Shown: positions 24,773 to 36,933 of the stretch, piece by piece | How the letters are laid out: every line of letters starts with the position of its first letter | Position numbering within the stretch: the first letter of the stretch is position 1 | Source of the DNA: Dermanyssus gallinae | Taxonomy: Eukaryota; Arthropoda; Arachnida; Mesostigmata; Dermanyssidae | NCBI GenBank assembly: GCA_003439945.1 | Contig: QVRM01000947.1 | Location: 1-64,000, forward strand | Direction: 5' to 3' | DNA length: 64,000 nt | Made by a program: the position numbers and the translations under genes | The notes under the pieces: model-generated | What the model was told of the DNA's origin: nothing | Database searches by the model: none | What the model saw: only the letters and a program-made list of their open reading frames with translations

Positions 24773-24775
<3 letters not shown>
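24440..24775 (+). pseudogene. Second mariner transposase relic, N-terminal part
   Basis: At 24700-24770 the plus strand gives WFAEFCSGNFSLLDGPGSGR, the hallmark end of the mariner DNA-binding region. TVQNIFEAYFVG just upstream fits the preceding helix. It stops at a (TA)n tract that starts at 24775. It is separate from the relic ending at 24160, because the same protein region appears in both. Confidence 0.6.

Positions 24776-24820
<45 letters not shown>
24775..24820. repeat. (TA)n microsatellite
   Basis: About 46 bases, abutting a mariner relic. Confidence 0.95.
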
Positions 24821-24822
<2 letters not shown>

Positions 24823-24953
24823 GGACAACGTTCTTTTTTATCTATTCTAGTGATTTAGATATACAGCTATGAGCCTTGCAGCCCGTCGGGGTAATGATTG
24901 TGCTGCCCTCGAGCAGATCTATCCAGCAACTTCTTGTGTTAACGTCAACTTAC

Positions 24954-25225
24954 CAGTCATGAACAGCGGTCTCGTGAGATCCGCTGTGCGGACCGTGAAC
25001 TCCATTGTGAACTTCGGCGCTTTGCTGGTCTCGCGAGGGGCCGAGAGCGCTGCCCTGCCCGCTGCGGGCCGATACACCAGATCGGTCACTTGAGGTTGCC
25101 GTCCACGCACCGGAGTCGGCCGAAGCTGACGATGAACAACACGGACTTCGCACGGGCGAGCCGAGTGAGGTGAGGAGCCAGGGGTTGGTCTTGATGCGAC
25201 TTCGTTCTCGGCCCGCTAAGACCTC
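24954..25225 (-). CDS. Scaffold-like gene, exon 4
   Basis: Exon of 272 bases: acceptor TTGATTGTTTCAG, donor TG/GTAAGT (a consensus-perfect donor). It enters in phase 0 and leaves after the second base of a codon, giving 90 residues plus a split Trp completed by exon 5. The product runs EVLAGRERSRIKTNPWLLTS, then a Ser/Gly-rich low-complexity region, ending ETAVHD(W). The RSRIKTNPWLL motif looks structured and may be the part most useful for homology searches. The other open frame across this interval does not use the strong donor in a consistent phase. Confidence 0.65.
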
Positions 25226-25327
25226 CTGAAACAATCAAGCGACATACTTGTATGTCAATCTGTGTCAATATCTCACCAGACGTTCACGGCACTCAAATTC
25301 GTCGACCGTCCTTGCCCAAGTGTCAGT

Positions 25328-25370
25328 CTATATATATATATATATATATATATACTAAGGTAGTGACAGT

Positions 25371-25424
<54 letters not shown>
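25328..25424. repeat. Two (TA)n tracts 20 bases apart
   Basis: TA tracts at 25328-25354 and 25375-25424 flank CTAAGGTAGTGACAGTCAAC. Confidence 0.95.
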
Positions 25425-25426
<2 letters not shown>

Positions 25427-25542
25427 TGTAAACAGTCTCGTTTGCATGAATACCTATAAAAAGCAAAACCGTTAACTCGGCGTTGGAAAATGTGCCCTTA
25501 AAACGAGTAATTTAGCTTCAAAAAATTATATATATATATTTG

Positions 25543-25828
25543 TAGCGGCGGTGGCTTAGGCAGCTAACGCACCGTTCGAAACGGGGCGTTGCCATGGCAA
25601 CCACGGTTAGCAAAACATCGCTAGTTCGAGCCCTGGCCGTGCTGGTTGAATTTGTTGGACGTGGTTGTCATTGCCTTGCTGCTACATACCTCTGCTGGAG
25701 AAAGCCTATATAATTCCAGTACGAGAACGCAATGACGATAGATGCATTTAGACGCTATCGTGCCACAGGCAACTTAGCCCATTACGAGCGTCTAAAAATG
25801 TAGTTGTCAGAGCGTTAAAAAAAAAAAT
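25543..25828 (+). mobile_element. Second tRNA-derived SINE-like element with A-rich tail
   Basis: The sequence GTAGCGGCGGTGGCTTAGGC carries an A-box (TGGCTTAGGCAGC) and, about 80 bases later, a B-box (AGTTCGAGCCC), a spacing somewhat long for a tRNA because of an extra hairpin (GTTCGAAACGG/CCATGGCAACC). An unrelated body of about 170 bases follows, ending in A11 and a (TA)n tract. It does not share the 3' tail of the SINE at 6798. Target-site duplications are masked by the flanking AT repeats. Confidence 0.5.
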
Positions 25829-27693
25829 ATATATATATATATAGCTTCATGTCGAAGTTTCTATTGCTGGCTAAATTGTTAAATCAAACCTCACGGGCTT
25901 ACATTACATCTTAGATCGAATTTGAATTAGAAGGGAGGTGCCAAAAAGCTAACGTCTTTGGTGTATAGCAGAGCACTGTAACCAACCAGCATCAGCAGAA
26001 CGTACTACGATACGGGGGGAAATTCGAGAGCGGACAAATTCGTGTTTAGCGTCGTCGTTCGTCAATTGAGCATGCCCACTCTCAGCAGTAAAAGAACACC
26101 CACCACTCCTGTGGCTTAGACGACCCTGCAGTTACCAGGAATAAACAGGCGTCTCTTCTCTGGCAGCAAACCGCAAATGAAAGTCCACTCTGTTCTTCAC
26201 TTCCAACAGAAAGGCACGGACGCACGGAGTTGATTAGCCTGCCTTGCAGAATCTCATAATGATCGCCAGTGAGCAGCAGAGCCACTGGCGTCCGCTGGCT
26301 TTGATGACGTCTAGTTAGACGCGGAACCCAGACGCAGATTCAGCCTTAGTCAGAGAGAGGCCTGCTGCGTTGGCCTTTTGCTGGACAATTACTTCGAGAA
26401 CTACACTGCAGTAACGACCACCTAAACCACAGAAGGTCAACTTGACCCAACCAGCTAGCCAGTGGCGTTTTCATCGTCATGTATTTATTGCATCATGTGT
26501 GCAGTTGGTATATAAACACCATTATAATAATAAATAAAAAAAACACACACGCATGTTTATAACTAATAAAATACATTATCGAGCTAACTGCCTCAGAGAA
26601 GCAGCTCTCTGGCGTTTCTGATAGTAGCGTTTTCGCTTCGTTCCAATTATCGGTTCATATGTCCAACACTAAGTCCCGTCTCTAACAGTTGTGGTCGGGC
26701 AGGTCAGCAATGTAGCATGGGCAGTCGGCCTAGACAACAATCCTATACCGCACGCAAAGTGTGTATGTAGTCTTCTTCTGTAACTTCCGTTTTCCTGCAT
26801 ACTGAAAAGTGTATTCACGCAATGTCGCCAACTTTGGCAAAGACAGCCCGGCGGCATTTTGGCCCGTTTCCCGTCAAGTTAAGGTTCGTCGTTTGCTTGC
26901 TTGCTTGCTTTTTTCTTCTGCAATTAGCGCATATGAGCTCAAAGACGTATAATTATGCTCGGAAATGCGCCCGGCCTTAGGCGCTAGCTGGCCCTATTTG
27001 GCGGCAGAGTCCGGCGTCTATACAGGAATGGCATGCTGGCATGTGCTTGCGCCAACTAAGCGAACGTCGACAACAACAACGACTACTACTACTACTACAA
27101 CTGCTACTTTTATGGCCTGGCAGCCGCATGCTGGCGGTGGAAACCCGTTCATTCCAGTGATGACCGACGCGGTTGCTAATGGTTATTTTTAGAGGGCACA
27201 TTCGACACGACCGGCAATAACAACAGCAACAGCAGCGGCTGCAGCAGCAGCAGCAAAACAGCAACGATCCGTGACGGCAACAACAATGTGGTTGCGAGGA
27301 GTCGCCCGCCTCCTGAGTATACGAGGCCAACCCGCTAACGGCGTGCAACCAAAAGAAGACGGCAGACGCCCACACTCTGGCGGTGAGTCTGGCCACCAGT
27401 TAATGGTTCATGCAACCCACCATCTCTCTCTCTCTATGCGTATGTGGCCTAATGGCGACGCACGAAGGGAGTGGGACTGGGGTACGATACCCCAATAACA
27501 ATTTCGTTGGTGGACGACAATCGCAGCCAAGCCGGACGGAGCATGGAAGCTTGGGGCTGACACACATTGTGTCAGCTCTTCTGTCAGGTCGCACATCTGA
27601 CCGATTGGACAATAACGACGCATTACATTTGTGTGAGCCTTAACGGTCGATTAAAGGTTATACTTATAAAAAAAAAACAAGCAATAAAATGCC

Positions 27694-27696
<3 letters not shown>

Positions 27697-27760
<64 letters not shown>
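27697..27760. repeat. (TA)n microsatellite
   Basis: 64 bases of TA. Confidence 0.95.
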
Positions 27761-27766
<6 letters not shown>

Positions 27767-29088
27767 CCAACTCCCGACAGCGTCTTTCAGCACTTGTAGT
27801 GGATCTTTATAATGCTATATGTCGCACCCTTCCACGCACGTCCATCAGGGCAGCAACATGGTGCCTTCTCAACAAGACTTGAATACCTATGGTGCTAAGC
27901 GTCGCACGGGTAATTCGTAATTTCCAAAAAGCGTTAGGTAGCAAAGTAGCGTAGTTTGTGATCTGACGTCGTCAGACTTACACGATGTAAAAATCGTATA
28001 CAACATCACAGAGAGCGGGCACGTATTTGTTCATTGGTCTGCCTCGCCTTAGTTACACCGTAACGATACTGCTCTGTCAGGCGAGCTGAGGCCAATAAAG
28101 TCTGAATGTTTCAACAGAGCAGAGACGCCTCGCTGCGCCGTCACATTGCGTGTCGTGATTGTGGTGACTTGCGCTCTGTCTTGATGATGTTCGCATCACA
28201 ACAGAGTTTATGGCGTCTAAGTATTGCATTTTGCTCGACACCAGCCGATGCTGTAGTATCACCGACTTATAGACGCGAGATTTGTGTCAAGGTACTTTAA
28301 AGGAATGAGGCCAATTCCGCAGAGCAGCGAACAACCTAAAGCACATCGTACAGGATATGGACGGGCAAGCGTTCCGGGAGCTCGTCAATTGACGTAATCG
28401 TTAGCTGAAGTCACGCACCCGTTCGACTGTATCTATCAGTCGCCGGTCGCTCAGCGTCGTCCGTATTCAAATGAGATGGGCTCGTGTGCGTCTGTGCGGC
28501 GAGCTGTCCACCGAGTAATTTGGCCTAAATTTGTAAAATGTACCCCCTCGTATGCAGGGAGGTCATATGGCGGTCAGGCCGACTTCGTGGCCGACAGATA
28601 TCGAATCCTTCTCTCCTCTGCCCACATTTTACACACACAGAGCGCGCTACCCAGCTGAGATCGGGGGAACTTCGCGTAGAGGCGACTTCTTAGAGGATTG
28701 GCCATTTTCGAATGTCTTCCCCCCACTCGATCGGGTTGGTTTCTTCTCTCCAATGCGTTCCCGTTAGTTTCCCTCTAGTCGGCCTCGAGTACTAAGCAAT
28801 GCTACCCACCCACCCCAGTCTGCTCTGGTGGAAAAAGGAAGCAGCAAACGAGGTCATCGTTGTAGTCGACGTCATCGGTGGCGGCGCCGACGGTGACGAC
28901 CAGCCAAGCCATTTGCTCGCTGCAAACGGTGTTCAGCTTCGTCTGTTTGCGGTTTGCCCGTGGCATCGTCGGTCGTCCAGAAATCGGATGTGAGCCCCGA
29001 AGCAGCAGCAGGAGGACCTAGGAGAGGCGTGTTTCGATCGTCGTCAGGCTTACAGTAACTAAGAGGGTCATGAACGAAGAGAGAAACC

Positions 29089-29109
29089 CCGAGAGAGAGA
29101 GAGAGAGAC

Positions 29110-29144
<35 letters not shown>
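29089..29144. repeat. (GA)n tract
   Basis: GA dinucleotides interrupted once by CCC, with further GA-rich sequence to about 29480. Confidence 0.9.
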
Positions 29145-29148
<4 letters not shown>

Positions 29149-30956
29149 GGCCGCACAGAAGACAGGGAGGAGAAGCGTCTTCGCCACCGTAAGCTCGCTC
29201 GAACTGGTCTTCGCCACGAGAGAGTAGAGAAAAAGCGAAAAGCGGACCCGGAGAGGTTTTTGAGAGGGCTTCGCAAAGTCCGCCTTAACCTCATCCTCCT
29301 TCCACCGCCATCACCATGTGTGTGTGTTTGTCTATGATCGTAGGCTAGTGGAAGAAGCGCACACGTAGGTGTGTCACGGGCGGTGTGTGTGTGGGGGGGG
29401 TAGAGCAGCAGACTGAAATACGCAGCCGCTTTTGGATCGAACAGAGCAGAGGGGGAGAGAGAAAAAACTCGAGAGAAAAATCGAGAGGAACAGCAGGGAT
29501 AAGAAACCAACGTGGATGTGAACTATGCGGCAGGAACCGATGATCAAATTGGCAAAGTTTGCCAATCTAATTTCACTCATTCGAACAAACTACGACCTCG
29601 TCGTCTACCGGGAGTGAGCTTTAGAGGAGTACCAAAAAGTGAGGAGAAACAAGACGGTGTTGCTGCAGCTAGCGAAAGATAGGTAGGTAGATAGAGAGAG
29701 AGTGAGGGGAGAGAGGGGCTCTATAGACAATTTGGGCACAGCCGTTGTATGCTGAGAAAAGGAGCGGCTCTAGACAACTTGTACGAGCACGCACTGGATA
29801 GTACGTATTGGTGGCTTTGCAAGTGCTGCCATCATCGGGAAGACTTTTCAAGTAGATGATCGACGTCAATATGCGCGACCCATGGATATATCGATCTAAA
29901 GATGAATAAACATGTCGGCAGCCAAACGGAACTTCAGCACTAGCGCTACGATATCCCAACAATCAGATGGCATAAAAACTGTGTACTGTAGCTGGTGATG
30001 ATGACACCAGCCATCATATGTCGTTGACATCGTCAGTTGGTACGGACGGTGCGGCAGTCACGTCGTTGCCGTTAAACCTACATTATAGATAGCAATAAGT
30101 ACTTTCAACGAATGGCAAATAAGTCCCTACGACTACTTCACAAACTCGAAATTAGACCAGTAGTTGATAACAGCTGCATGACACAATTATGAGCGCCGAA
30201 AACGTTCTTCTTCGTACTCTTTTTCTCATTCGCTGTGTAGCATTGTTGCACAATTGCAATTCATGGGCGGACTAGCTACTGACTACCAACTCAACTGTAT
30301 GTTCTATACTAAGAATAGCGCACTCGCTTTTGCCGACATTGTGTGTTTCGATTTCATAGGCGGTTCAGTAACTCGACATTGTGTTCGACAGCAGCCTAAA
30401 TTTCAAACGACAAGCACGAACTAATTTAGAGTAAAACAACAGACACACACAGTACGCGTGCGTCGTTCTTGGATTACTAAGGTGGATTGCCGATGTTCTT
30501 CACCGTTTGTTCACCGGGTTCAGCAACAGCATAATGATTAAATTAGTTTTAGAACCAGTTTCTTCTTTGCGAACCACTTCCTTCACCAACGATTAAGAAA
30601 TGCCAAATTTTATTCACTTGCATACGTCGTCAGTGAGTTACAGATTCAGCATTATATGACGCAACTACACTACTATGCTACATTATTTTACTCAATGGTG
30701 TAAATCTAATGTGTCTATGTGCACGAGTACAAATGGGCATATGAAAGAACGCATCATTAGGATGGCTCCGAACGAACAATCAGACTCATTTTCATCTCTA
30801 TTTTGCTATTATTGTCGTTGTGCTGGTGAAAACGCGCAACCTGCAGTTAAACTAACCGTGTATACTGTGTATATGCTGATGTCAGGGTATGCTCGGATTA
30901 CCAACATTCTGATAATAGAGATGAAAAGATAAGAATGCTCTCTATCCTTGCGTTAC

Positions 30957-31298
30957 CTGTTGTTGCTGCTGTTGCTGTTGTTGCTGTTGCTGCTGCTGCT
31001 GTTGTTGCTGCCCGATGTGCCGAATATGCTGAAGAGGTATTCTATTGGCAATCGACGGCGGCGCCGGCGGAGGCGGCGTGTCGGGAATTTCGGCGTAGAC
31101 TCCGCCACCGCCACTTAAGCCATCCAGGTCGAGATCTTTTGCGTGCCCGGAAGAGGGTACGGATTCGAGGCCCTGCTCGAGGCTCTGCTGCAGACGTCGC
31201 TGAAATGAGTCGCGGCCGTGTTCCACGTACGCCAACGACTCACCGTAGTGCTCACCGTTGCCGAGCACCTCTCCAGACCCGCCGCCGACATTTGAAGC
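30957..31298 (-). CDS. Scaffold-like gene, exon 3 with polyglutamine run
   Basis: One hundred and fourteen codons, phase 0 at both ends. The acceptor is CTTTTTAG and the donor ACAG/GTAACG. The product starts [20 protein letters not shown], continues through a Gln/Leu-rich helix-like stretch ([15 protein letters not shown]) and an acidic DLDLDG patch, then a proline run ([10 protein letters not shown]), and ends in 18 consecutive glutamines from a mixed CAG/CAA tract. The glutamine run goes right up to the donor, so its length could vary between individuals without affecting the frame. The proline run could be an SH3 or EVH1 ligand, which is speculative. The opposite strand is also open here but is just the complement of the CAG repeat and (TA)n. 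Confidence 0.65.
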
Positions 31299-31324
31299 CT
31301 AAAAAGCACCAAGCAACGTGTTTG

Positions 31325-31341
31325 TATATATATATATATGC

Positions 31342-31410
<69 letters not shown>
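31325..31410. repeat. (TA)n microsatellite filling the 159-base intron 2
   Basis: About 86 bases of TA with one TGCATATGTA island at 31339-31348. Confidence 0.95.
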
Positions 31411-31415
<5 letters not shown>

Positions 31416-31457
31416 GACATATGTATGTATATAGTACTGCACCGCGGAACTACCCAC

Positions 31458-31580
31458 CTTGTAGCAAAGAGGTTCGGAAGACTTATTATATATTTGGTTT
31501 GCTTCGCCGTACAGAGGGCCTAATAGAGCATCGACCGTAGATGAAGTTTGCTCGCGGATTGTGTTGGCAAGTTCACTTTC
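31458..31580 (-). CDS. Scaffold-like gene, exon 2
   Basis: Forty-one codons, phase 0 at both ends. The acceptor reads CTGACACTTGCAG and the donor AAG/GTGGGT. The product begins [17 protein letters not shown] and ends SSEPLCYK, a polar, mildly acidic segment with no motif I recognise. The intron to exon 3 is only 159 bases and is largely a (TA)n tract (31325-31410), so almost the entire short intron is microsatellite. Confidence 0.6.
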
Positions 31581-32439
31581 CTGCAAGTGTCAGATACATT
31601 AATACCGTCAGCCATCATCATGCCGTATTGTCTGTGAGTTTCATGTATATGTAATCTTATCTCAAAAATACATCACACACGCTCTCTCCTTCTCTTTAAT
31701 TTGACAGTGTTTTTGTGCATCCCGTCTCCAGTTCCTAGTACGTGAGTTTTTTTCTTATTTCCTGCCGCTTGGCAACCCATCCCGCCTCTAGTAAACTGTG
31801 ACTTAGATAGTAGGGAGCCATTCTGCAGGACATTGTAGCATCCCATACGTCGCATATGCCGTTACCCCATAGCGAGATTGTGACACCGTCAGATCTTTTG
31901 TTGCCATCAAGTGTTAATCTGGGCTCGAGCGTGTTTGGTATGCCAGCCCTGCGTAAGGCTCTTTTAATTGCGTTGATTTCAGCATGTCTAGAAGCTCTAC
32001 CACGGCTTTTATGCAGCTAAGAGACCCTCCACTAAAATTAAATTGTGCTGCCATTATTATTATTATTACTATTATTACGAAAACGTCTTTATTTATAGCA
32101 TAAAGGGTGTGGGTAACAACCAAGACAGTGTGCTAACACATAAAAGTACAGCAATATCGACGCTATCTAGATTCACGTAACGCGTATTTGCGACGCGGTT
32201 CAAGCATAAAGTGAACTGATGGTAAAACATTGGCCGCAATGTTGAGTGAACGTCTCAAATGCAAGCGTGCCAAAAATCTTCTCTAAGGCCAATTTTCAAT
32301 ATTTAGCCAGGTGGTGCTCCCAGACCGGTAAGCAGTATATGAGCTCAGGAAACACAAAAGACATATATAGACGTTCGGGCCTGGCGTTAACAATCTGGAA
32401 TCCTTTACTAACTAGGTAGCGTGCTGCGTAAAGTCAATT

Positions 32440-33673
32440 TTCGGGGCTACAAAAACCCCGAAATGTCACGTCTACAACAGGGCCTAGGAAAATTTACAAA
32501 CGATGTCTTTAGGATGGACTGGTTCTCAGTCCTTGACTCAGATGATCCCAATAATGCTTACGAATTGTACAATAGGGAGCTTCGATAACTGTATGACGAA
32601 AGTTTCCCGTTAAAGCAGCGCAGGGCTCCGAAAAAGGCAAGTCCTGTTCCATGATTGTCCGTGGGCTGGCTAAGCTAAGACGTGTGACTGATAGAGCACA
32701 TCGTCGTTGGCTTTACAAACGGGCCTTAGATGATAAAGAGACGCTGTAGCGGTAGCAGGCAAACTATAGAAAGAGACTCCAAAAACAAGAGATGCCTACT
32801 TCGAGGAAATATTTGTAGCTGTCAGTAATCGGCCTGCAAAACTGTGGGCGTCTCGTAATGAATCTGCGGCCGAGTTAACAGAAAGGCCACAATACCAAAG
32901 CGTCTGCTAGTTGATGGTCAAAAGCTCGGGGATGCCCAGGAAGTGATCGACGCACCAAACGAGTTGTTTACCCCAATCGATGCAAAAACTGCGGTTGGGC
33001 TTTCCTCGGTGGATGACGCCATTTTGGACATGTGGATCTCCGAGCCCAATGCATTTTCCTTCACGGTGCTATCACAGCTTAGGAACTGCACTGCAAAATG
33101 TGCAAATTCGGATCTATTTGAAGCCCGGGGAAATGTGCCTGATCAATTACAGTTAAATTAATAAACGACAAATAAAAGAATCGACCCGTTATCAGGTACG
33201 GCAGACTCGGGTTACTCAAACTTAATCAGCCGGCACGTTTAAATTTAATCATGCTTGCCCATACGGTAGTTAAACGCAAATTACCTCCAGATAGCAAATT
33301 CGAATTCAAATTGACCCTCTTCATGTCTCAGCGATATGGGGGCCAACTGAGGATTCCCAGATCTAAAAGCAGTATTTTCTAGCCTGCATGCTGCTGAAAA
33401 GTATGGAACGAGCTATCAGAGGACCTCCGAAATACGGAGCCGGTCGGCGTTTTAAAAACACGTTTGATCATGGAACTAAACGCAAAAAACAATTGTTCTT
33501 AGTTTTTAAATCTGCGAATTATTGACATTAGACAATATGGAATTGGGTATATAGTAAAAAAGCGTTTATGTAATATAGGTATGTGTGTATTTATGGGGAT
33601 CCGTCTGTGAAACAATGCGAAAAACAGTCCCGTGGACGTTAAATCTTGGCTGAGGGTCAGCCCAAAAAGTTTT
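32440..33673 (+). pseudogene. LINE relic with linker, C-terminus and 3' tail but missing the RT core
   Basis: Plus-strand pieces occur in the order expected of a Jockey/CR1-type ORF2. YNRELR...YDESFPLKQRR and MIVRGLAKLRRVTDRAHRRW belong to the endonuclease-RT linker. AYFEEIFVAVSNRPAKLWAS and LLVDGQKLGDAQEVI lead toward RT. The sequence then jumps past the RT catalytic region to RYGGQLRIPRSKSSIF and EKVWNELSEDLRNTEPVGVL, the C-terminal end. From 33583 a tail of about 90 bases (TATTTATGGGGATCCGTCTG...) matches the 3' part of the SINE at 6798-6979. Stops are frequent. It lies antisense in intron 1 of the scaffold-like gene. Confidence 0.7.
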
Positions 33674-35072
33674 AGGTTTGTGCGTATGTATATAATATTG
33701 TGGTTATATACGTTACGGATGCAAGTGCTAAAACATTAGGTATTTTAAAATGAAATATGACCTTGACATAAATTGTGACAGATTGCCTGTAAAATAGCAT
33801 GCCAATAAAACGACTAACAATGTTGATGACAAGTTCGTTACGGTAAAAAGACGTTTCGTAAATGTTAAAAACAAAGTTAAATGCGCCGTTTAAACAGGGG
33901 AAGTAGCTTGCTCGTTTAACACAGGGAGACTGCTGAGTACAGTGCGATATGTGACTCACTTGAGTGAATTGAAAGAAAATCCGAGAGGATTCAAATTAGC
34001 ATAACAGCTGACGGGCGGTACCTACTGATGTCCAGAGTAAAAGTTCGTGTATAAAGGCAAAGGGGAGGCATTCATCTTGAGGTGCACCGGAAGCAAGCGA
34101 ACATGGACCAAGGACATCGACAGCCCTTACTCGAACGTGTGGTTTGCTTCAAAAGTCTTGACCCAAAGTAAAAAAGTTCAGGGAACACACACCGAGACGC
34201 TTCATTTCCAAACGCAGTAGAGGGTAATCAATTCTGTCAAGCACGCTATATTAATAGAAAAAAAACATAGTGAAACGTTTTCTGAGCATCCATTGGCTTT
34301 TCCCAAGAGACGTCGTCCCCCAAGAGATGTTTGCATGCTGGCCGATTCGGTGTACAGCCATGCTGAGGAGGGCCAATATATAGTTTGATTTAATCGTAAC
34401 AACATTGCCGGTTTGCAACGTTTTCATCGAAAATTCCACAAGGTATTGATTATTGAAAATGGGGTGTTTTGTTGACACTTTAATAACCAAGTATGATAGT
34501 TAATCACTAATTAACACTCTGGCTGGACAATAGCAGGCTTACAACAACGAGTTATGCCTTTGTCTTGCTAGCTCCACTATTTAGCGAACCGAAGGGCATT
34601 CCGGCACATGGTACCTATTGCACCTCGCTTGACATTTCATACATATGCGTCCATCGTGAGACTCGTCGTGACCACCATCGATGACTGGTATGACAATATT
34701 GTGCTTGAGAAACCGGCTACGTAATCACCACTGTAAGCTTTCTCATATTTAAGCTCATTTGCCATAGGAAGGCTACAAAAATGGTAGCTAAACGTCTTTA
34801 CTAAGTACTAAAGAATGTAAAATTATCGCGTACTCAGTCAAGACGATGGCCGGCTCGCGCGCAGTACGGATAGGCCTCAGTCTTGTAAACTGACTATCTA
34901 CTCGCATATTTATTACTTATATTATAGACCATGAAAGCCTCTGAAATGAAGGTGTGCCATCCTCGTATGTCATGTGAAATAATCCGTTGTGTGTGTATAT
35001 ATATATATATATAAGTATACTTATAATTATTCAATGTCACGTTAGGGATAGTCTACGTACTCTCTTGCCTAC

Positions 35073-35222
35073 CTGCAGCTTTAAGATGGAACCAGACTCG
35101 ACACTGACGCTACGGGAAGACTTCTGTTTGCTGGCCTTTGAGGCACGCTGTCCGCTCTGGCCATCCTTGTCCTTCTTGCGGCCCACCCGGATATGCTGCT
35201 CGACCCAACGGATTAGCTTCAT
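35073..35222 (-). CDS. Scaffold-like gene, exon 1 (probable first coding exon)
   Basis: Fifty codons starting at an ATG (MKLIRWVEQHIRVGRKKDKD...) and ending ...SGSILKLQ at CAG followed by GTAGGCAAG, a good donor in phase 0. An in-frame TAG lies two codons upstream of the ATG, so this is either the true start or an exon whose acceptor is that very TAG; the upstream bases are not pyrimidine-rich, which favours the start reading. The segment is strongly basic (GRKKDKDG, KASKQKSS) followed by a Ser-rich stretch that could be phosphorylated. It pairs in phase with the exon at 31580-31458 across a 3.5-kb intron that contains a LINE relic in the opposite orientation. Linking it to the downstream exons is inference from phase and spacing. 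Confidence 0.55.
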
Positions 35223-35611
35223 CGCTTCCTAGTTGGACGTGGGCATTTGCATTGTCGCGACCTCGGCGCGATTTCGACAACTGGCCTGTTCGTTGCAACG
35301 TTGTTCGCTGTAGACGATGATACTTCACGCCTGGAACGCCCATCAAACGTGTTGATTATTAATTACAGCCTGCTACACGACCAAATACGTCAGTTGTCTG
35401 TTGTCTGGAGCCTTCACTGCAGCAAAACAAAAAACAAAAACGTGGATGGAAGCCGTGCGCAGCCAAAGGCCGTACATCTTCCAATAGGATATTGCATCAG
35501 CTTACATCAGAATACATTCAGGCTTAAACGCAGAATAAAAATATAACACCATCGATCATTTTGATGGGTTTAGAAATAGCACCCTTAAGATAAACATATT
35601 ATTTAAACATA

Positions 35612-35613
<2 letters not shown>

Positions 35614-35670
<57 letters not shown>
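35614..35670. repeat. (TA)n microsatellite
   Basis: About 57 bases of TA. Confidence 0.95.
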
Positions 35671-35672
<2 letters not shown>

Positions 35673-35739
35673 CTTCCAATGCATTTCTACTGTATGCATG
35701 CATATACACGACGGACGGAAACGATAGGATTTAAATATT

Positions 35740-36480
35740 TTCGCTCCTCGAAATTTTGTCCGGACCGGACGCCCGCGGTCGGTATTAAAACGAGCCGTGA
35801 CCGAACGACGCTGGCTCTAAGGAGCGAGCAGTGAGCTTGTGCGTTAATTTATTACAAGTGGTCTCCGGATACCCCGTTTCCCTCCCTCCCTCCCTCGTTC
35901 CTTTCTGCCGCCACGCAACCTCCGTCGCCGCGGTCGTCCCAGGAGAAGAAGCCACCGGCGGACAACAAACAGATCCAGGAAGACGAGGCTCGACTGACTT
36001 TAAGCACAAATGTTAATGATCTAACGGGGCTTATTTAAATCTCAACGAAGGCCTGAAATAACCAGCCTGCTTCGTGGGCAGATAGCAAGCAGATAGCAGC
36101 AAGCTCGTTCCAGCAGCAGCAGTATCTGCTGATGCAACAGCTGCTGCCAAACCAAACCGAACGTTACTTAGGGCTGCCGTACACACAGGTGAGAACGGCC
36201 TGCGAACGAGTGGGGAAGTCGCATAAATCGCTGCGCAAATGGCAACATGGTCGTCAGTGGCCTCGTCTCGTCTCGGCCAATTAACATTTTCGGAGTGCGG
36301 GTTCAAAGGAGGCGAGGAGGAGGCGGCGTCGCACTGAGCTGCAGCGCGCAAAAACGAAACAACTTCAACGGGAAAACACCCTGTGCTGTACACGGCGCTT
36401 CCTCTGGCGATCGCCGAGGACCCATCGTGCGGCCCAGCGCGCGTCCCTCACTGGGAAGCTATTCGAGCTTGACTTGATAA
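35740..36480 (-). promoter_or_regulatory. CpG-rich block upstream of the scaffold-like gene, candidate 5' region
   Basis: This roughly 0.75-kb block is clearly richer in G, C and CpG than the AT-rich sequence around it and lies 0.5-1.3 kb upstream of the first coding exon. It could hold the promoter or a 5' noncoding exon. I see no convincing TATA box or initiator that would fix a start site, so the assignment rests on composition and position alone. Confidence 0.25.
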
Positions 36481-36645
36481 CTCATAGCCGTTGTAGCCGT
36501 CCTTGTCGTCACCAAGTACGGAACACTGCTATTTGTATCACCATCATCATCATAATCAGCGCTTATGCAACATCATCATAACGTTGGCCCTTTAAAACCG
36601 AAAAGGATGGCAGACGGTAATTAGACGTGCTCATCTCGGCCGACG

Positions 36646-36649
<4 letters not shown>

Positions 36650-36702
<53 letters not shown>
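36650..36702. repeat. (TA)n microsatellite
   Basis: About 53 bases of TA; shorter tracts follow at 36762-36780 and 36897-36931. Confidence 0.95.
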
Positions 36703-36705
<3 letters not shown>

Positions 36706-36898
36706 CGTTATGTGACCATTTATTACATTTCAACGTCCAAAAAGGAGCTGCAGGTGAGTGTATATATATAATATACATATATTGAATTGAACTGAATTTG
36801 AATACATTTGCCGTAGCATTTACGGGCCGTGCATGGCGCAGATTAATAACTAGATCGATAATGCTGTGCAGTTTGTGTTGCTATATATTATGTGTGTA

Positions 36899-36933
<35 letters not shown>

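Larger units (their letters stand above)
25830..30950. other. Intron 3 interval, no gene seen
   Basis: Between exons 3 and 4. It has CAA/ACT repeats near 27070-27110, CAGCAG near 27225-27260, a (TA)n tract at 27697 and a purine-rich GA region at 29089-29480. A long minus-strand frame over 28872-29510 is a product of the CT repeat. Confidence 0.5.

Noticed and set aside
28872..29510. 212-codon minus-strand Ser/Leu/Arg-rich frame
   Set aside because: Produced by the GA/CT repeat; no recognisable motif.
30935..31411. 158-codon plus-strand frame with polyAla/polyVal
   Set aside because: It is the complement of the polyglutamine exon and of a (TA)n tract.
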